From contig CM030714.1 of NCBI GenBank assembly GCA_017979445.1, forward strand, positions 14,751,892 through 14,815,891: a stretch of DNA of 64,000 bases, in the 5' to 3' direction. Positions 35,282 to 48,220 of this stretch are shown in pieces (position 1 is the stretch's first letter; every line of letters starts with the position of its first letter). The translations under genes were made by a program, and so were the position numbers. Below the pieces are notes generated by a model, which had not been told where the DNA came from, searched no databases, and worked only from the letters and a program-made list of their open reading frames with translations. The DNA is from Akebia trifoliata. Lineage: Eukaryota; Streptophyta; Magnoliopsida; Ranunculales; Lardizabalaceae.

Positions 35282-35640
35282 GGTGCTGTTAACATGTGTC
35301 CTAAGGGACACGTTAAGATGCATTAAATACACCTTCAATTATTTTATTTTATTTTTTTAACGTTTTGCTCACGTGTATCCTAAGGACATACGTTAAAGTG
35401 ATATAAATACACCTTGATAATAAGGGTATTTTCATAAACAAATATTTTTTTAACGGCATTTTCCATACAAAATCCAATTTTCAGTGTATTTGTTGCACTT
35501 TAAGGACACGTTAACAAGATCCTTAATGCTCTCAAAATTTCTTATAAAAAACACCCTCAAATTCTTATTTTCAAGGTGTATTCAATGCATGTAAATATGT
35601 GCCCTATTAACATGTCCTTAGGGCACAAGTTAACAAAATC
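35282..35640. mobile_element. MITE with a related smaller MITE inside it
   Basis: The outer inverted ends are ctgttaacatgtgtcctaag (left) and cttagggcacaagttaac (right), both continuing to tgcattaaatacacctt or its complement. The inner pair is cacgtgtatcctaaggacat (about 35370) and ctttaaggacacgttaac (about 35500). The four ends are one family in the order forward, forward, reverse, reverse, which indicates nesting. Confidence 0.75.
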
Positions 35641-36210
35641 TTAGTTATATAGATTTGATTAACAACATTATCGGGTTAGGTTGGACTGACACCTGAAAAA
35701 TGACTTATCAGAAAACACTTACTCATGAAAAAATATATGTTCTCAATTGTGTAATACACAAAAGTTAATGGCGAGCATTTATTCTTAAGTAAAATATCTT
35801 CAAGATATATATATATATATATTAACGAGACATGCATAAATTTTGACAATAGGATTTCAGGTAAAAGTTCGAGGCATTTTCTGTAAAAAGCTTGTACTTT
35901 TGATCTATAAGTGTTTTGAGTAGAGAATCAAAAATCAAAAGTGGATTTGGAGTTCACACAACATGGGTAGTGTTTGAACCAATTTATGAGGAAAGATTCC
36001 TGATTTTGGACCCTCAAAAATGTCTTTGGCGGCCAAAAACGCATATAGTACATTCTTAGATTTTAGCTTCCTGTAAAAATCACAAATCAAAATTGAGGCA
36101 AGAGTGAACGCAGCATCCGACCCAATTTTATCTTTTCACGTTTTGGAAAAGCGGGATGGGGTGTCAAAATATCACATCTTTTATACCTATTCTTTTATTA
36201 TAGACTAATG
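35641..36210. other. Non-coding stretch
   Basis: A (TA)n tract lies at about 35804-35822. Nothing else could be assigned. Confidence 0.5.
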
Positions 36211-36215
36211 ATAAT

Positions 36216-38123
36216 TGTAGACACCCCAATTCAAACTGTCCCAATGCCAAAAAATCATGTTTTAAAATAAAAAAAGGACTAAGGGCCCAAACCCTCAAAA
36301 AGTTTGTTTTTTGATTCTAATAAATGGTCCACCATAAGATCCACCAAGGTCAATTCCTAACCCTATTTCTAAATCCTTTTCCCTAAAGCCTACCAAACCT
36401 TTAAGCCCACTAAACCAAAACCCAAATCCAATTTTAATCTCACATTCATTCAAATTCAATCTCTAACCTAAATCTCTTAAAACCTAAATCCACCAAGTCC
36501 AATTCTTAACCCCTTTCCACCAAAAACCATTTAAAAACCTTACCTATTCCAAGCTTACCCTCACCATTTCATAGGTGTACCACCTTAATAATAATCATTA
36601 AAACCTAAGCCCAAGGTCCAAATCCATAAGCTTTTTGAGCTTCAAAGCCCATTGACCAAAGTAAAGGTCTCCCCTAACCATTTTTCCACATGTTACCACC
36701 ACCACAATCCACTTCCAAAAAGTCAATCTCATCACTATACCCACACCATGCCACATGCCACCCCTTAACACTATCATTATCTCTAAAAATTCACTCCACA
36801 AGTCATCTCCATATCTCACCAGAACCCCATTTTCTTAATCAATTCACCTAACCCATTAAAAGCAAACACATGCTCTCATTTTTGCCATATGTCTTCACCA
36901 TAATCCACCTCCTAAAGTTTTTATCACTGACCCCCTAACATTAATCAAACTTTTAACCCAATACCCATACTCCATCTAAGTATGAGTTGCCTAACCAACC
37001 CATTTGAATCTTATAGGTCAAAAGCAATCCATTTCAACCATTTACCAAATTTTCCCTCAACTAACCCCAAATTTCCTACACTTCATTCACAAACCTTATG
37101 TCATTTTCCACCATTTTCACCTTTGACCCTCTTGACCTTAAAAATAATCTAAAAAATCCACCCCTTTCTCACAAAATCCCTCATGCTTGAATTCCCTTTC
37201 TCAAGTCACTCAACTCTAAAAGACTCGATCTTTTTTTCTCTCAATCTCCCCCATCTCTCTTAACCCATATAAAAAATCTCTCAACTCATAACTTTAAATC
37301 CCTACACCAAGGTACTTTCCACTTTCATCCTTAAACCCCAAAGTTCAAGAGTCTAAAATCAAAAACCTCTTATTTTGAAGATCAAGAAGAAAGCTCAAAG
37401 AAAAACAAGTTAAGAATAAGGTAGGGTGAAGAAAATAAATAAATAATATACCAATCCCCTTTCCATCTCACCCCTTCTAACTTCCCTTGCCTCTTCTTTA
37501 TTTTCGGCTTAGATCAACTCTAAGATATAGTAGACACCCTCCCTTATACTTGGTAGATTGTACTTCAGCTCGGTTGAAAGGGTAAGGGTTGAAGACCATT
37601 TTTAAAATCTTAAAAAAAAAAAATCCCTACACACATTTGTACCCACCATAAACAAATGTATTTCAAGGCTAAGGTATTTGGCCCATTTCCTATGAAAATG
37701 GACCCATAACCATTAAGCTTACATTTTTCAAAATTTATGTTCTCAAAGCATTGACATGAGAGGAATTTCTTTCTTCAATAAGGAATCCCCCATGATTTAA
37801 GTCAAAATTAAAATCCCTCACATTGGGGTGTACAAAATCAAGTTTTTTCAAATTTTTATATTTTCTTTTATTTTTTTAAAATCACCAATTCTAAGATTGC
37901 TACCTAAGGTGGAGAAAATTGGGTGTCTAACACCTTTCCTATTTTCTAAATGGACCCATTACCTAGATCTTAAGTAGATTAGTGTCAAATCTGTACGATA
38001 TAAAAATTGAATTTTCAAAATTGTCTTACGGGTGCCTATTCACTCTTTTCTAAAAAAAAAAGATGGTGGCGACTTCAAATCTTCATTGTGTCGATCTTTA
38101 GACTCAAAAATCACATAATTACA
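36216..38123 (+). mobile_element. Solo LTR, Tat-like family, 1908 bp
   Basis: It begins TGTAGACACCCCAATTC and ends cataattaca, flanked by perfect 5-bp duplications ATAAT (36211-36215 and 38124-38128). Near its end it carries tggtggcgacttcaaatctt and ggtgtctaacacctttcc, counterparts of gctaggtggcgactcccaaa-type and ggtgcctaacaccttccaac blocks in LTRs A and B. So it is a distant relative of those LTRs. No internal sequence or second LTR is next to it. Confidence 0.85.
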
Positions 38124-38130
38124 ATAATAT

Positions 38131-38283
38131 GACTAAATTTTTTTCACTTGGTCTATACTTGATCGATGTGACAAGTGTAAAGATTCGTAAATCTTTTTCC
38201 TTGTGTATCCCGAAGAAAATATCTATGGTTCTGTGCATTAGCCACGTCGATCGAGTACATATTGAGTAAAAATTTTCAAGTCA
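38131..38283. repeat. Fold-back element FB4
   Basis: Left arm gactaaatttttttcacttg...acttgatcgatgtgac; right arm cacgtcgatcgagtac...ttttcaagtc. The tip holds tgtatcccgaagaaaa and then atctatggtt. It starts three bases after the solo-LTR target duplication. Confidence 0.75.
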
Positions 38284-38969
38284 GAGTATCGTGAATCTCT
38301 AATATAACTACAAAATTATCCCCATGTGCATTTTGTGTCTTGTGAACAGTAAAAAATAAGTGTTCTTATCTCTTTATGATTTTGGGTATTTTTCTTCTAT
38401 CATAATTTTCCAAAAAATAAGGATATATTTTCTTATAGCCTATTTAATATTGAATCGTTATTGATATACCTTCAATGAGTGTATATAGTAAATGTGGTCT
38501 ATAAAATGCTTGTTAGTATTTGTATGTAAGTATAACATATATCTCTTTCTTTCTTCCCCCCATTTTTCTTGGGCCTTTTTTTTTTCCTCCCACTATTTTT
38601 TTTAAAGAATTAAAAAAATATTTTTATTTGGTTGGGGGTACAACAATACCACTCTTTCTCTTACCTATTTTGAATGCCAAAGTAACTTACAAAGAAATAA
38701 GAAAATTGGGTTGTTTCAAGGGAACTTAGATCCTCCGATTTGCAAACAATAATGGTAGGATAAATTCTAATGCTTCCAATCTTTCATTCACTTATTAAAT
38801 ATATTTGCACAGCGGTACTCTTCATAATAGCAGGAGAACTCTAACAAACCCAAAAGACTAAGAAGATACAAAAGAGATAAGCATGACTTATTCCTATGGG
38901 ATCCAAATTAACTAAATCCCAAAAGACTTGGTAAATTAACAAACTTATTCCCCTACTTCAACTTAAATT
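38284..38969. other. AT-rich non-coding stretch
   Basis: No gene or repeat structure was recognised. A plus-strand frame at 38520-38729 is low-complexity and not supported. Confidence 0.5.
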
Positions 38970-40609
38970 TGTAGACACCCCATTTTTGCATTCGCCTGAT
39001 TAATCAACTCGTCAACCCGATCGCAACGGTTCCCAATAATGAATGTTTATTCTAATGCTTTATTTTGTTGCCAGATATGTTTCAGAAATTCGGATGAGGT
39101 ATCTCGAACTGATAAAACTGTAGAAATCACGTTACGCTAGGAAAATATGACCCCAGAAACATAGAAATCATCATCTTGCGGACAAAAGGAAGCTTTACGA
39201 TAAAAATCACTAAAAAATGACCAAATTATCAAAATACCCCTAACCTTAAAACATCCCTAGAGCCTACGTTACACTTAGGAAAACCCATTCAAACACATAA
39301 AATAAAAAATCAAAATCAAATAAATCATTTCATCAATTTTCACAGAATTCGAAAAAATTACGAAAATACCCCTCATAAAGTTCACGACCATTTCGCACAA
39401 ATTTTTTTATAAATGACACAAACCAATATTTCTATTAAATTCCTTATGAAAAATCGATTAAAAAATATCCTAGAACATCAAAAACTGACTTGAAACACAA
39501 AAAGTCCTCTCCGAGGGTAAAACGGTAATTTTACAATTTTTATAATTAAAAATTTAAAAATTAATAAATAAAATATTAAATAATTAAAGTGAAATATTAA
39601 TAAAATTAATTTAAAATTTTGAACAAAAAAAATCGATCAATTAGGCTATCAGGCAAAATTATTAATGGTTGCCAAGATATTTATTTAAGGACCCCTCTAT
39701 TTGGGGGTCCAAAGAATTAAAGATATAATAGATGGGGGTTCTCCAAAAAATTAAAATCAATCAAGTAATACTAAAGTCAAGATATTAAAGTCAATCAAGT
39801 AAGACTAAAGTCAAAATCTTAAAGTCAATCAAATAAGATCAAAAGTCAAAACCCTAATAGAGTTCTACTTAAATAATAATTCTATTTAACAATTCTAATT
39901 AAATAATAACTCTATTTAATAGAATTCTAACTAAAATATAACTCTACCTAAAATAATTCTAACTAAAATATAACTCTACCTAAAATAATTATAATTAAAC
40001 ACTAACTCTATCAAAATAACACCTTATTTTCGTATGAAAAAATAAATCCTAAGAGAAGTAGATCAAAAAGCTTCCCTAGCCTCCCATAAACCCTAATTTT
40101 GAAGCCTCAACTCCTTACCTAACACCCATACTTCGATTTTAGCTCGAAAAACACCTAGAAGTCCTTCAAAAACACTCATAAATCTATAAACAAATTCGAA
40201 GAATCCGGATCTAAGAAAGAGATACCTCATCTCGGAGATCAGAAATCAGATCCAGAAACAGAATGAAACGAGGAGTACTGTAGAAGGAGTTACTTTGTCA
40301 GATATGAGGGAACGAGAACGTTGTCTTCGGAAAGGTATACATTTTTAATTTTTCTTTATTATTTAGGTCTTTTAGCAATGTAGTTTATTTGGGAATTAGT
40401 AGAGACCGACGTTTGCCGGGCGGAGTTGATGCCTAACACCTTCCAACTTCGTAACTTGATCCCCGGACTCAGTATTTTTTAGTAGATTAGTCATTTTTAT
40501 CCGTTTTGAGTCTATATCCGATTCCTAGACCGTAATAACTAGGTGGCGACTCCCAAACCTCAAAGGTCAAAAGCGGATCCGCCCACCCCGCGAATCGAGG
40601 CCGCTTTCA
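38970..40609 (+). repeat. 5' LTR of element B
   Basis: It starts TGTAGACACCCCATTTTTGC and ends aggccgctttca. It is colinear with the LTRs of element A but about 95 bp shorter, with fewer of the internal taagactaaagtcaa units. Confidence 0.9.
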
Positions 40610-40610
40610 G

Positions 40611-40629
40611 TGGCGACTCCGCTGGGGAC
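40611..40629 (+). promoter_or_regulatory. Primer-binding site of element B
   Basis: TGGCGACTCCGCTGGGGAC, the same tRNA-Arg-type site as in element A apart from one base, one base after the LTR. Confidence 0.8.
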
Positions 40630-41321
40630 TATTGAGGATCAAACTTGAAAAGCCCCAAGTATGGGAGCATAGGACCTAGTTGTTTATTTTATTTTATTTT
40701 TAGTTATTTTATTTATTTTATTTTAATTTTTATCATTCTTTTGGTTCTATTGTTGATCATTGATTGAGATGTTGAATATATTTGTTTGGTACATCTTTGT
40801 TATGGTTCAATTTGGGGTCATTCAGAATGACCCTAAATAATGCAGGATATCAAAGGTTAATGACATGGACCCATTTTTTTATTTGAATTATTTTTGGATC
40901 TGTATTATCCTTTATTAGTATCTTTTGGTTCAATTTTGGATACTTGATTTTGTTTTTTTTTTTTTATGGTTCGATCTAGGGTCATTTTGGGGATGACCCT
41001 AAACAATGAAATATTTAAATTGACATAAATTGAGGATGAAATGATAGTGGTTGGAATGTGAGTTATGGATTTTTTTTTTAATTTTTTTTTAGCACGTTAT
41101 TAGGCATAGGCAGCGAGTTGTGAAAATTAATTATTTGTGAGTGATGGGGTAAGAAATAAAAATTTTCATTTTTTAATGTTGTTCATGAGGAGGAGAGGAT
41201 TTTAAGAAAAAAAAAATCCCAAATTTTTTTTTTCACGTGGTGTGCCATTAGCAGAAAACAGCTTTTGCTGTTCTTATCATCTTCTCCACGTGTTTAAAAA
41301 CGGAAAACAGCAGAGAGAAAC

Positions 41322-41322
<1 letters not shown>

Positions 41323-41381
<59 letters not shown>

Positions 41382-41388
41382 TTCTCTA
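41323..41388. repeat. (CT)n microsatellite
   Basis: About 66 bp of almost pure CT with two TTTC interruptions. Confidence 0.95.
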
Positions 41389-41902
41389 CTTCTTCTCTAT
41401 TTTTCAAATTTTCTCTTGCAATCACAAGTCACGATTCTGGTTTGCTGATCCAATCCATGGCTGTTGATGATCGTTAATAACAAATTGACCAGAACGATTC
41501 TAGATAGAGAGATGAAAGGGATCATAAGCCATGGATTATGACTGTTTTTTTTTTCTTTCTTTTCTTTTTCTTTCAATCCTAAACGATTAAAAAAAATGTG
41601 TTTTTGAATGCTGTTGTTGGTACAGCAAAAGAATTTTTACTTCTGTGTGATATGAAGGGCTTCGAGGTTTTCGATCTGATTTATATATATAAAAATAAAA
41701 AAAAAAAAAAAACCTCTCTTATCCTCTACTCTTCTCCTCTCATTTTCTTTTTTCCTTCCTAGTTTTCATGATTCATTAGCTTCTCTCCATCAGTTATCGC
41801 AGCTCGAGTTCTCTCATGATCTTTATAGGATTCTTCTCTCTTTACTTCGTGCACACCGCTCTCCCTGCCAGTGGACCAAGGGCAATACCACTTCGTTGTC
41901 AA

Positions 41903-42192
41903 GCTTTTGTGCATGTAGATGTTTCATTATTAGATATGGCAGCATAGCTGCTAATGGTCTCATCCCTTCTGATTTTTTTTAGGATATTACAGTGAGTCAG
42001 AAAGTGGCCAATCAAAGGCTTTGTTACAGTGTGATCAGATATAAGGCTTTGTGCATGTAGATGTTTCATTATTAGATATGGCAACATAGCTGCTAATGGT
42101 CTCATCCCTTCTGGTCTTTTTTTAGGATATTACAGTGAGTTAGAAAGTGGCCAATCAAAGGCTTTGTTACAATGTGATTAGATATAAGGCTT
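41903..42192. repeat. 142-bp direct duplication in element B leader
   Basis: gcatgtagatgtttcattat begins at 41911 and again at 42053. Both copies continue through catagctgctaatggtctca and gaaagtggccaatcaaaggc, with few differences. Confidence 0.9.
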
Positions 42193-42257
42193 TGTGTGCT
42201 TGGAATGATAGCAACTTTTTTTTAAAAAAAAAAAAGCTCATGAGGTATGCTGGCAAA

Positions 42258-42291
<34 letters not shown>

Positions 42292-42959
42292 TATATTTTA
42301 TAAAGTTTTATTAATGATTGGGCCCTTTTAAAATTTCGGCATGCTAGTTGAATTTTTGTCACAAAACTCACTGTTTTATAAAGCTTGCTACTAAAAAACA
42401 GTAGCTTCATATGGTCCCACATATATGAGGAAAGAAATTTGGTGGCAACTTTCTCTAATGAGATGATGAGATTTTTTTATTGTCGACGTCACTATTGTCA
42501 CACTATGTTTTATATAACACCCCATCGGTATTTATTAACCCTTTATTTGATTGTGAAAGGTTTGGTGTGGCTATAGATTTTTTTTTCTTTAGGGTTGATT
42601 ATTTTTCTAGGTTTTTTATTTGGATTTTTTTTTTCAAAAAAAAGAAAAAGGAAAAAAAAAGTGGTTGTTTCTTAAATCCTCCAATAATCATTCTTATCCT
42701 CAATTTAATATTCATCGAAATCCCAATTTGTTTGAGATCACCCAAAAATAACCTTTGATCGGACCATAAAAATTACAAAAATTGTGCCTATTGCAATGAT
42801 TTGGATTTAATTAATTATTATATGTCATATTTATTGATTGATTTGCCATAATTAAGGTATGCAGGGGATGTGCATGTTTAAATCTTAAATTGAACCATAT
42901 GAATATGTTTCTGATCAATATATATCTGCACTTGTATGATTTAATATCCTTGCTTGTAT

Positions 42960-43830
42960 AGTTTAATTGGACCCATGAATTAATTTGTTTGAAAAAGGCC
43001 CCGGGCACACCCCACCCTGTTTTGCACACACCACTAGCACGTCTACTGCTTTTGCACGCTTGCACGTCCCATATAGCCAACGTGGCACTAGTGCGTGGCC
43101 CGGTCTCTTCGGAGATGCGACGTCATTCATGAAAACCACAACTCCAGTCACGTACCTTAGGGTATATCAAACTAGGACATCAGTACTGTCTGATCATGTG
43201 ACTCTGAAAGGTATATCGATGCACCCAGGCTGGAGCGACCTGAGCCTTTAACCTATTGTGGCCACACAGTCACATGTCCCGATTGTCAACGTAGTACTAG
43301 TACGTGGTCGGTCCCCTCGTGGGATGCCAAATCATTTATGAAAGCTACAACTCTTGACTCGTACCCATAGGTATATCAAAGATAATCCAAGTACATTAAT
43401 TGCACTTCTTGGTCAAAATCAATGCCTAAGCGAGATCCTGCCCCGCTATACCCTACTGTACGAGGGGGATAGACTACGTCCATTCTAGACGAGAGGTATT
43501 TAAGTGGGTCCTTGCTCAGTATTGTGCGCCACCTCTCAACTGGGGATCAACCTGGCTGTTTTTGACTTCAGAGAAGTGAGTTGGAGTTTTAGATTATCAC
43601 CTATACGGTATATCAAACCAAGTCATCACGTATCGTCTAATTGAGTACGCTTGAGAGGTATATAGGTGTACTTGGGCAAGGGTGGCTAGATAAAAATGCA
43701 TTGCATATAGTAAGTTTAGTGTCTAGAAACCTCCTATGTAGGCCACAACTCGAACTTATCGTAGGTGTTCCCGAGTTGCTCTATTTAATCCAACTAAAAG
43801 ATAAGTGGGTGGACCGATCCACACCGCTCC
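42960..43830. repeat. Leader block shared with element A
   Basis: Counterpart of 13270-14120. The opening part is nearly identical to A (for example cacgtcccatatagccaacg). A plus-strand frame at 42985-43251 exists only here, because A has an indel in it, so coding is unlikely. Confidence 0.8.
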
Positions 43831-44331
43831 AATCAAACCCGCAATATCGGTCCAACCCAATAAACTTAATTGATGAGACATATTGGCCAATATCAAGTTA
43901 AACCAATTAGCCCCATTGGTAAATGGATCTTATGGATCAACATATGGACCGGTTGAACTAATTGGCTTAAAAATATTGGATGAAGTGATGCAAGTGGAAT
44001 ATTCAGATCCATTGGGTCGAACCGGCCCAAACTCAAATGGGTACATAGTCCCAATCACTTTGCATCGGCCAGTGTAATTCAATGGACTGAATATTTTATA
44101 CTTAACAAGATTAGTAAATCATATTCATGTAATATTTCTTGATCGAAATATTTCATTCTAGGGGTTAACTTAACCCATGCTATCAAGAGAAACCTCTATT
44201 TATTAAAAATCTACTCTAGGGTCCGTAACTAGTAATCCACCTTTGATGGGGTTTTCAGGGTTATCATTGCACCCAAACTTAAGCGTCCACCTCCTAGTTG
44301 GAGTCGTAAGTCCAGTCAGTTAAAACGAACG

Positions 44332-45897
44332 TTGGTACCAAGTCAACAGGTAGAAATAGCTTTAGAATCTAAGCTCACGGTGATCCGTAAGATTTTGGCA
44401 GCCTTTGCCAATGATATTAACAGTATAAAGGGTAAAGTGGAAGTCTTAGAACAGATTTCAGAATCAACTTGCAATCCCCTTGACGTTCCTAAAGGAAAAA
44501 GGGTAGAAGAAAATACAACGAGACGAGCCCATGAAGTCTTCGAACTCGATGGAGACGAAGAGTATGTTGATGAGAATCCAGTGTTAGCCAACAGAATGTC
44601 TCAACTGGAGTTAGCTAGGAAGAGTATAAAGGATATCAATGAAATTGCAGTAGGCATTGAAGGCCTGAATCGTATCCCTAGAATTCATCTACCAGAGAAG
44701 ATTGTGATACCTGAAATGGACAAGTTCAGTGGGGTAGGTTGTGCAAAAAAGCATTTTAAGGTGTATGTTACTAACATGCGCACTATGGGGCTCAGCGATG
44801 AACAGATGACATTGTTATTTCAGCGAACTCTATCCGGGTCAGCTCTGCAATGGTTGATGTCTCAAGACCCAACTATGGTAGGTACATGGGAAAATATGTC
44901 AAAGACTTTCTGGCATTAGTACAAATACAGTACCGAAATTGAAACTTCAAGAAGGGACTTGGAGTCAACTAAACAGAAGAATGGGGAAACATTTACTAAC
45001 TTCATCGATTGTTGGAGGGCCAAGCCTGCACAAATATGGGATAGACCTTCAGAGAAAGAACAAGTGGCTATTATCTTAAAAAACCTCTCGCAAGGGTATG
45101 CCCGACATCTAGTCTCCCAATACCTTTCTACATTCGAGTCTCTATTGCAAGCTGGTAGCCAATTGGAAGATGTTTTTGCTTCCGGAATCCTTTCTAATCC
45201 TTCTGACAACAAGTTCAAAAAGCCTTTCACCAATTCCAAGTCTAGCGCTGATCACGCCTATGTAGCCAATACATCTACTACACCCGTCCAATCTACTATC
45301 CTGCCTAGTAACCAAGTTAACCCTAATCAAGCTCGACCACGTAGGAAATTCACCAATCTTGGTATGCCTTTGAGCATTGTCTTTCAAAAACTATCAAGTA
45401 AAGGGCTCATTGCACCTCTCCAACCTCGACTTTTACCAAATCCACTCCCCACTTCTCACAATTCCAACTTATTTTGTGAGTTTCACCAAAATTCTGGTCA
45501 TCTTACTGATCGTTGCGTCACTCTCCGTCATATAGTTCAAGACCTCATTGACGCCAAAAAAGTTACTGTCCTTGCCCCTGAGCAGTTAAATATTACTACC
45601 AACCCTCTACCCATTTACCAACCTCCTCAGACTTTGAACATGGTATCCAATACTCAACTCTTGTTTGACCCAATCCTTTTCATCCGATCAGTCAATCATA
45701 AACCTCCTAGCCCCCCTCTTACCAGAGTGACAGTCCCTAATGAAGTTTTCACCACCAAATGTAATCTTGGCCAAGAGAGAAGAAGTAAGTCTGAAGAATG
45801 CAAAGAATCTGAAGAAGAAGACTCAGTCCAACCGTTTGGAAATAGTTTCTCGAGTTCTCAATCTGTAATCAAGTCCATTGTGGGTAATTGTCTTTAA
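44332..45897 (+). pseudogene. gag of element B, one internal stop
   Basis: Two in-phase open pieces (44332-44919 and 44959-45897) are separated by a TAG at 44917-44919 where the reading FWH-Q-YKYSTE suggests a former Gln. The capsid core is visible (LFQRTLSGSALQWLMSQD; DRPSEKEQVAIILKNLSQGY), as is the C-terminal CEFHQNSGHLTDRCVTLRH block. The frame stays open upstream of 44332, so the true start is uncertain. Gag would form the particle and bind RNA. Apart from the one nonsense codon it is far better preserved than the pol remnants, consistent with recent activity supported by another element's enzymes. Confidence 0.85.
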
Positions 45898-46029
45898 TTG
45901 TTTATGAGTCTTGAGTCCAGTTCTTTCTATCAATTCAGTAATCAAGTCTGTCTTTTTATTTCTTATTTTATTTTAGTCAAGTTAGTTTGTCGAGTTTGCA
46001 ATGGTGTCAGTCGCCCCATTTAAATTTAA

Positions 46030-46980
46030 TTGAATAAAATAAAATTTTGAATACCTTGAGTGCATTAACGAATTAACTAATAACTGGCTTCAAGGAGAAA
46101 TTCCTCTAATAAGGAACCCCTTCTTAAATGAGAAGATAAATGTCTTGCCCGAGGAAGCAAATGTTATTGACCTCGGAACAAAAATAATTCCTAAGAAATT
46201 CAGATTGGAACTAACTTATCCCCAGAGGAGCACAAAGAGATGATGAATTTATTCAGAAAATTCAAAAGACTTGCTTACATGGTCCTATGAGGATATGTCG
46301 GTTAAATTTGGGGTGTTGTTCAACATGAAATATATACTCATCCTGTGAGAACACCACATGTACAAACCAGAATAGACTCACATAGTGAGAGGAGAGATTA
46401 CAAAAATGTATCAGTACTGGACTTTTAAAAAGTTTACTATTTTAAAATCGATGGAATAGTTGAAGCAGCCAGTAAAAATCTCAAGACAATCATCGTGAAA
46501 ATGTGTCAACCACACATCACACCGGGATTGGCCAGAGAAGTTACCATTCGCGTTATGGACATATTATACTTCAATACAGTCTTCCACTAGAGTCACTCTA
46601 GTGTATGATATGGAAGCAATCTTACCGGTTAAAAGGGAAAATCCTGTATCTCAAGGTCTTGATGGAAGTTAATTGTTAGAAACAGATTGGGTTTGTCAAT
46701 GGAGATGAGTCACTCGCATGTTTGACAAGAAAGTCAAAGTTCATCACTTATAAGTCAAAGATCTAAGCATCAGACTACAAAAAAAAAAAAAATTGAGCAC
46801 TCTTCCTCGATCATAAAAAGTTTGAACCCAATTTGAGAGATTCAATCATTAAGGAAATACTATCTGGAAAAACTGTTAGACTTCAAGATCATGATGGAAT
46901 CGAATTACCAGAGTCAACCAACCTTGACCAGATCGAACAGTATTACATTTAAGGAGGTCATCTTTGGTCGAATCAATTTT
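46030..46980 (+). pseudogene. Compressed pol remnants of element B
   Basis: An RT-start trace lies at about 46200-46290 (LSPEEHKEMMNLFRKFKR). Integrase-tail traces lie at about 46590-46950 (YDMEAILPVKRENPVSQGL; VTRMFDKKVKVHH). Between them only about 300 bp remains where several kilobases are expected, so the middle of pol was deleted. Many stops are present. Confidence 0.7.
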
Positions 46981-48220
46981 CCTGCTACCCAGTTCAATAT
47001 CTCCTTTCTCAGCCCTTTGCAGCCTTTTAAAAAAAATGATGCATTTTTCTTTCTCAGCCCGATCACCTAACCTAGGGGAGGGAAAAATTCGAACTACGTC
47101 TTGGTTTGATCCCAAAATTCTGGGATACGTAAGCAACCTGAGAAGTTACTTCAGGCCCGATCACATCAAAATAAAAAAATAGATTCCCTGACAAAGAAAA
47201 AATCTAAAAAGAAAAAGAAATATTGCTAGAATGGGGAAGAAAATTCAAGGAAAAAAAATAATTAAAAAGAAATGTCACACAAGGGGCATTTGGATTTTTG
47301 AGCCTCAAAATTCCTTTCTTTTTATACCCAGTCCTAAGCCTACCCATAAAAGTCCTCCGAAGTACTGTGCGAAAAAGTCAAGGAATATAACAAAGCATGA
47401 TTAGACAGTAACTCCATAAGTTTAAAATGGAAGAAAAAGAAAAATGAAGCCTGCTAGGTTGAAAACCCAAAAGGGCAACTTAGGCAAAAATTAGGGCAAG
47501 CTCGCAAGGTTGAAAATTTGAAAGGATGACCTTAACAACAATCAGAGCAAAGAAAAGAGAAAAAATTATAAGTTCGTTAGATCGAAAACCTAAAAAGGCG
47601 ATCTAGGCAAAAGCTAGAGCATGCTCGCTAGATTGAAAACCTGAAAAGGCAATCTAGGTAAAACTTAGAGTAATCAAAAAATAAAAGAAAATCCCCATTG
47701 AGTTGAGAAGCTGAAAAGACGATCCGAGTCGAAATATCAGAAGTCCAAATGATCAAGTTTCAATACCCAGTTTGAACCAAATATAGACTCAGTGGATACA
47801 AGTATCTAGTCTATGATTGATCTGAAAAGTTTCATGTCCCTAAACGAACCGACGGAGAGAAAGAACAAATTCTATGATGAATTTCAGAAAGAAGTATTTT
47901 GTTCAAATTTCTTTGAGCCTGACTCAAAATCTTCAATATAAAAAGTCAAAATTAAAAGTTAAACCTTTATTGCGCTTGTGGTAGTTAAGGATTTCAAACT
48001 TTCATAACAAGGGCACTTCCTTTTTCTAAAGAGTACAGTTTCCCCCCTTATACTAGGGGCATTCATTTTCAAATTATGTTCAATTATCCCCAGTGCAATG
48101 TTCCCTGTCAAACTAGGGCATTTTAGGTCTGAAGCTTGGTTAATTTCAACCCCAAAGGATAATATGTAAGTTAGTAAAACTTGGCCGAATCAAGTAAGAT
48201 TTTATTTATTTTGATTAAAA
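46981..48220 (+). other. Element B 3' non-coding region with repeats
   Basis: It shares ggatacgtaagcaacctgag (about 47110) with element A. At about 47440-47700 there are several copies of a unit containing cgctagattgaaaacctgaa, the same repeat type as A at 21755-21960. No gene is present. Confidence 0.7.

Larger units (their letters stand above)
40630..42960 (+). other. Element B leader, non-coding
   Basis: Contains poly-T tracts, a CT microsatellite, a 142-bp direct duplication, and an A-run followed by (TA)n at about 42256-42297. Small frames here (41242, 42385, 42480) are low-complexity and not considered genes. Confidence 0.6.
38970..48220 (+). mobile_element. Element B: Tat/Ogre-like gypsy element lacking its 3' LTR
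   Basis: It has a 5' LTR (38970-40609), PBS, a long leader, gag with a single stop, compressed pol remnants and repeat-rich 3' DNA in the same order as element A. Similarity to A fades near 48120-48220, and no second TGTAGACACC LTR follows, so the 3' end is lost. Unlike A it carries no large nested insertion. The right boundary is approximate. Confidence 0.8.

Noticed and set aside
42985..43251. 88-codon plus-strand frame in the leader of element B
   Set aside because: The matching region in element A is frameshifted and stopped, so it is not conserved as protein.
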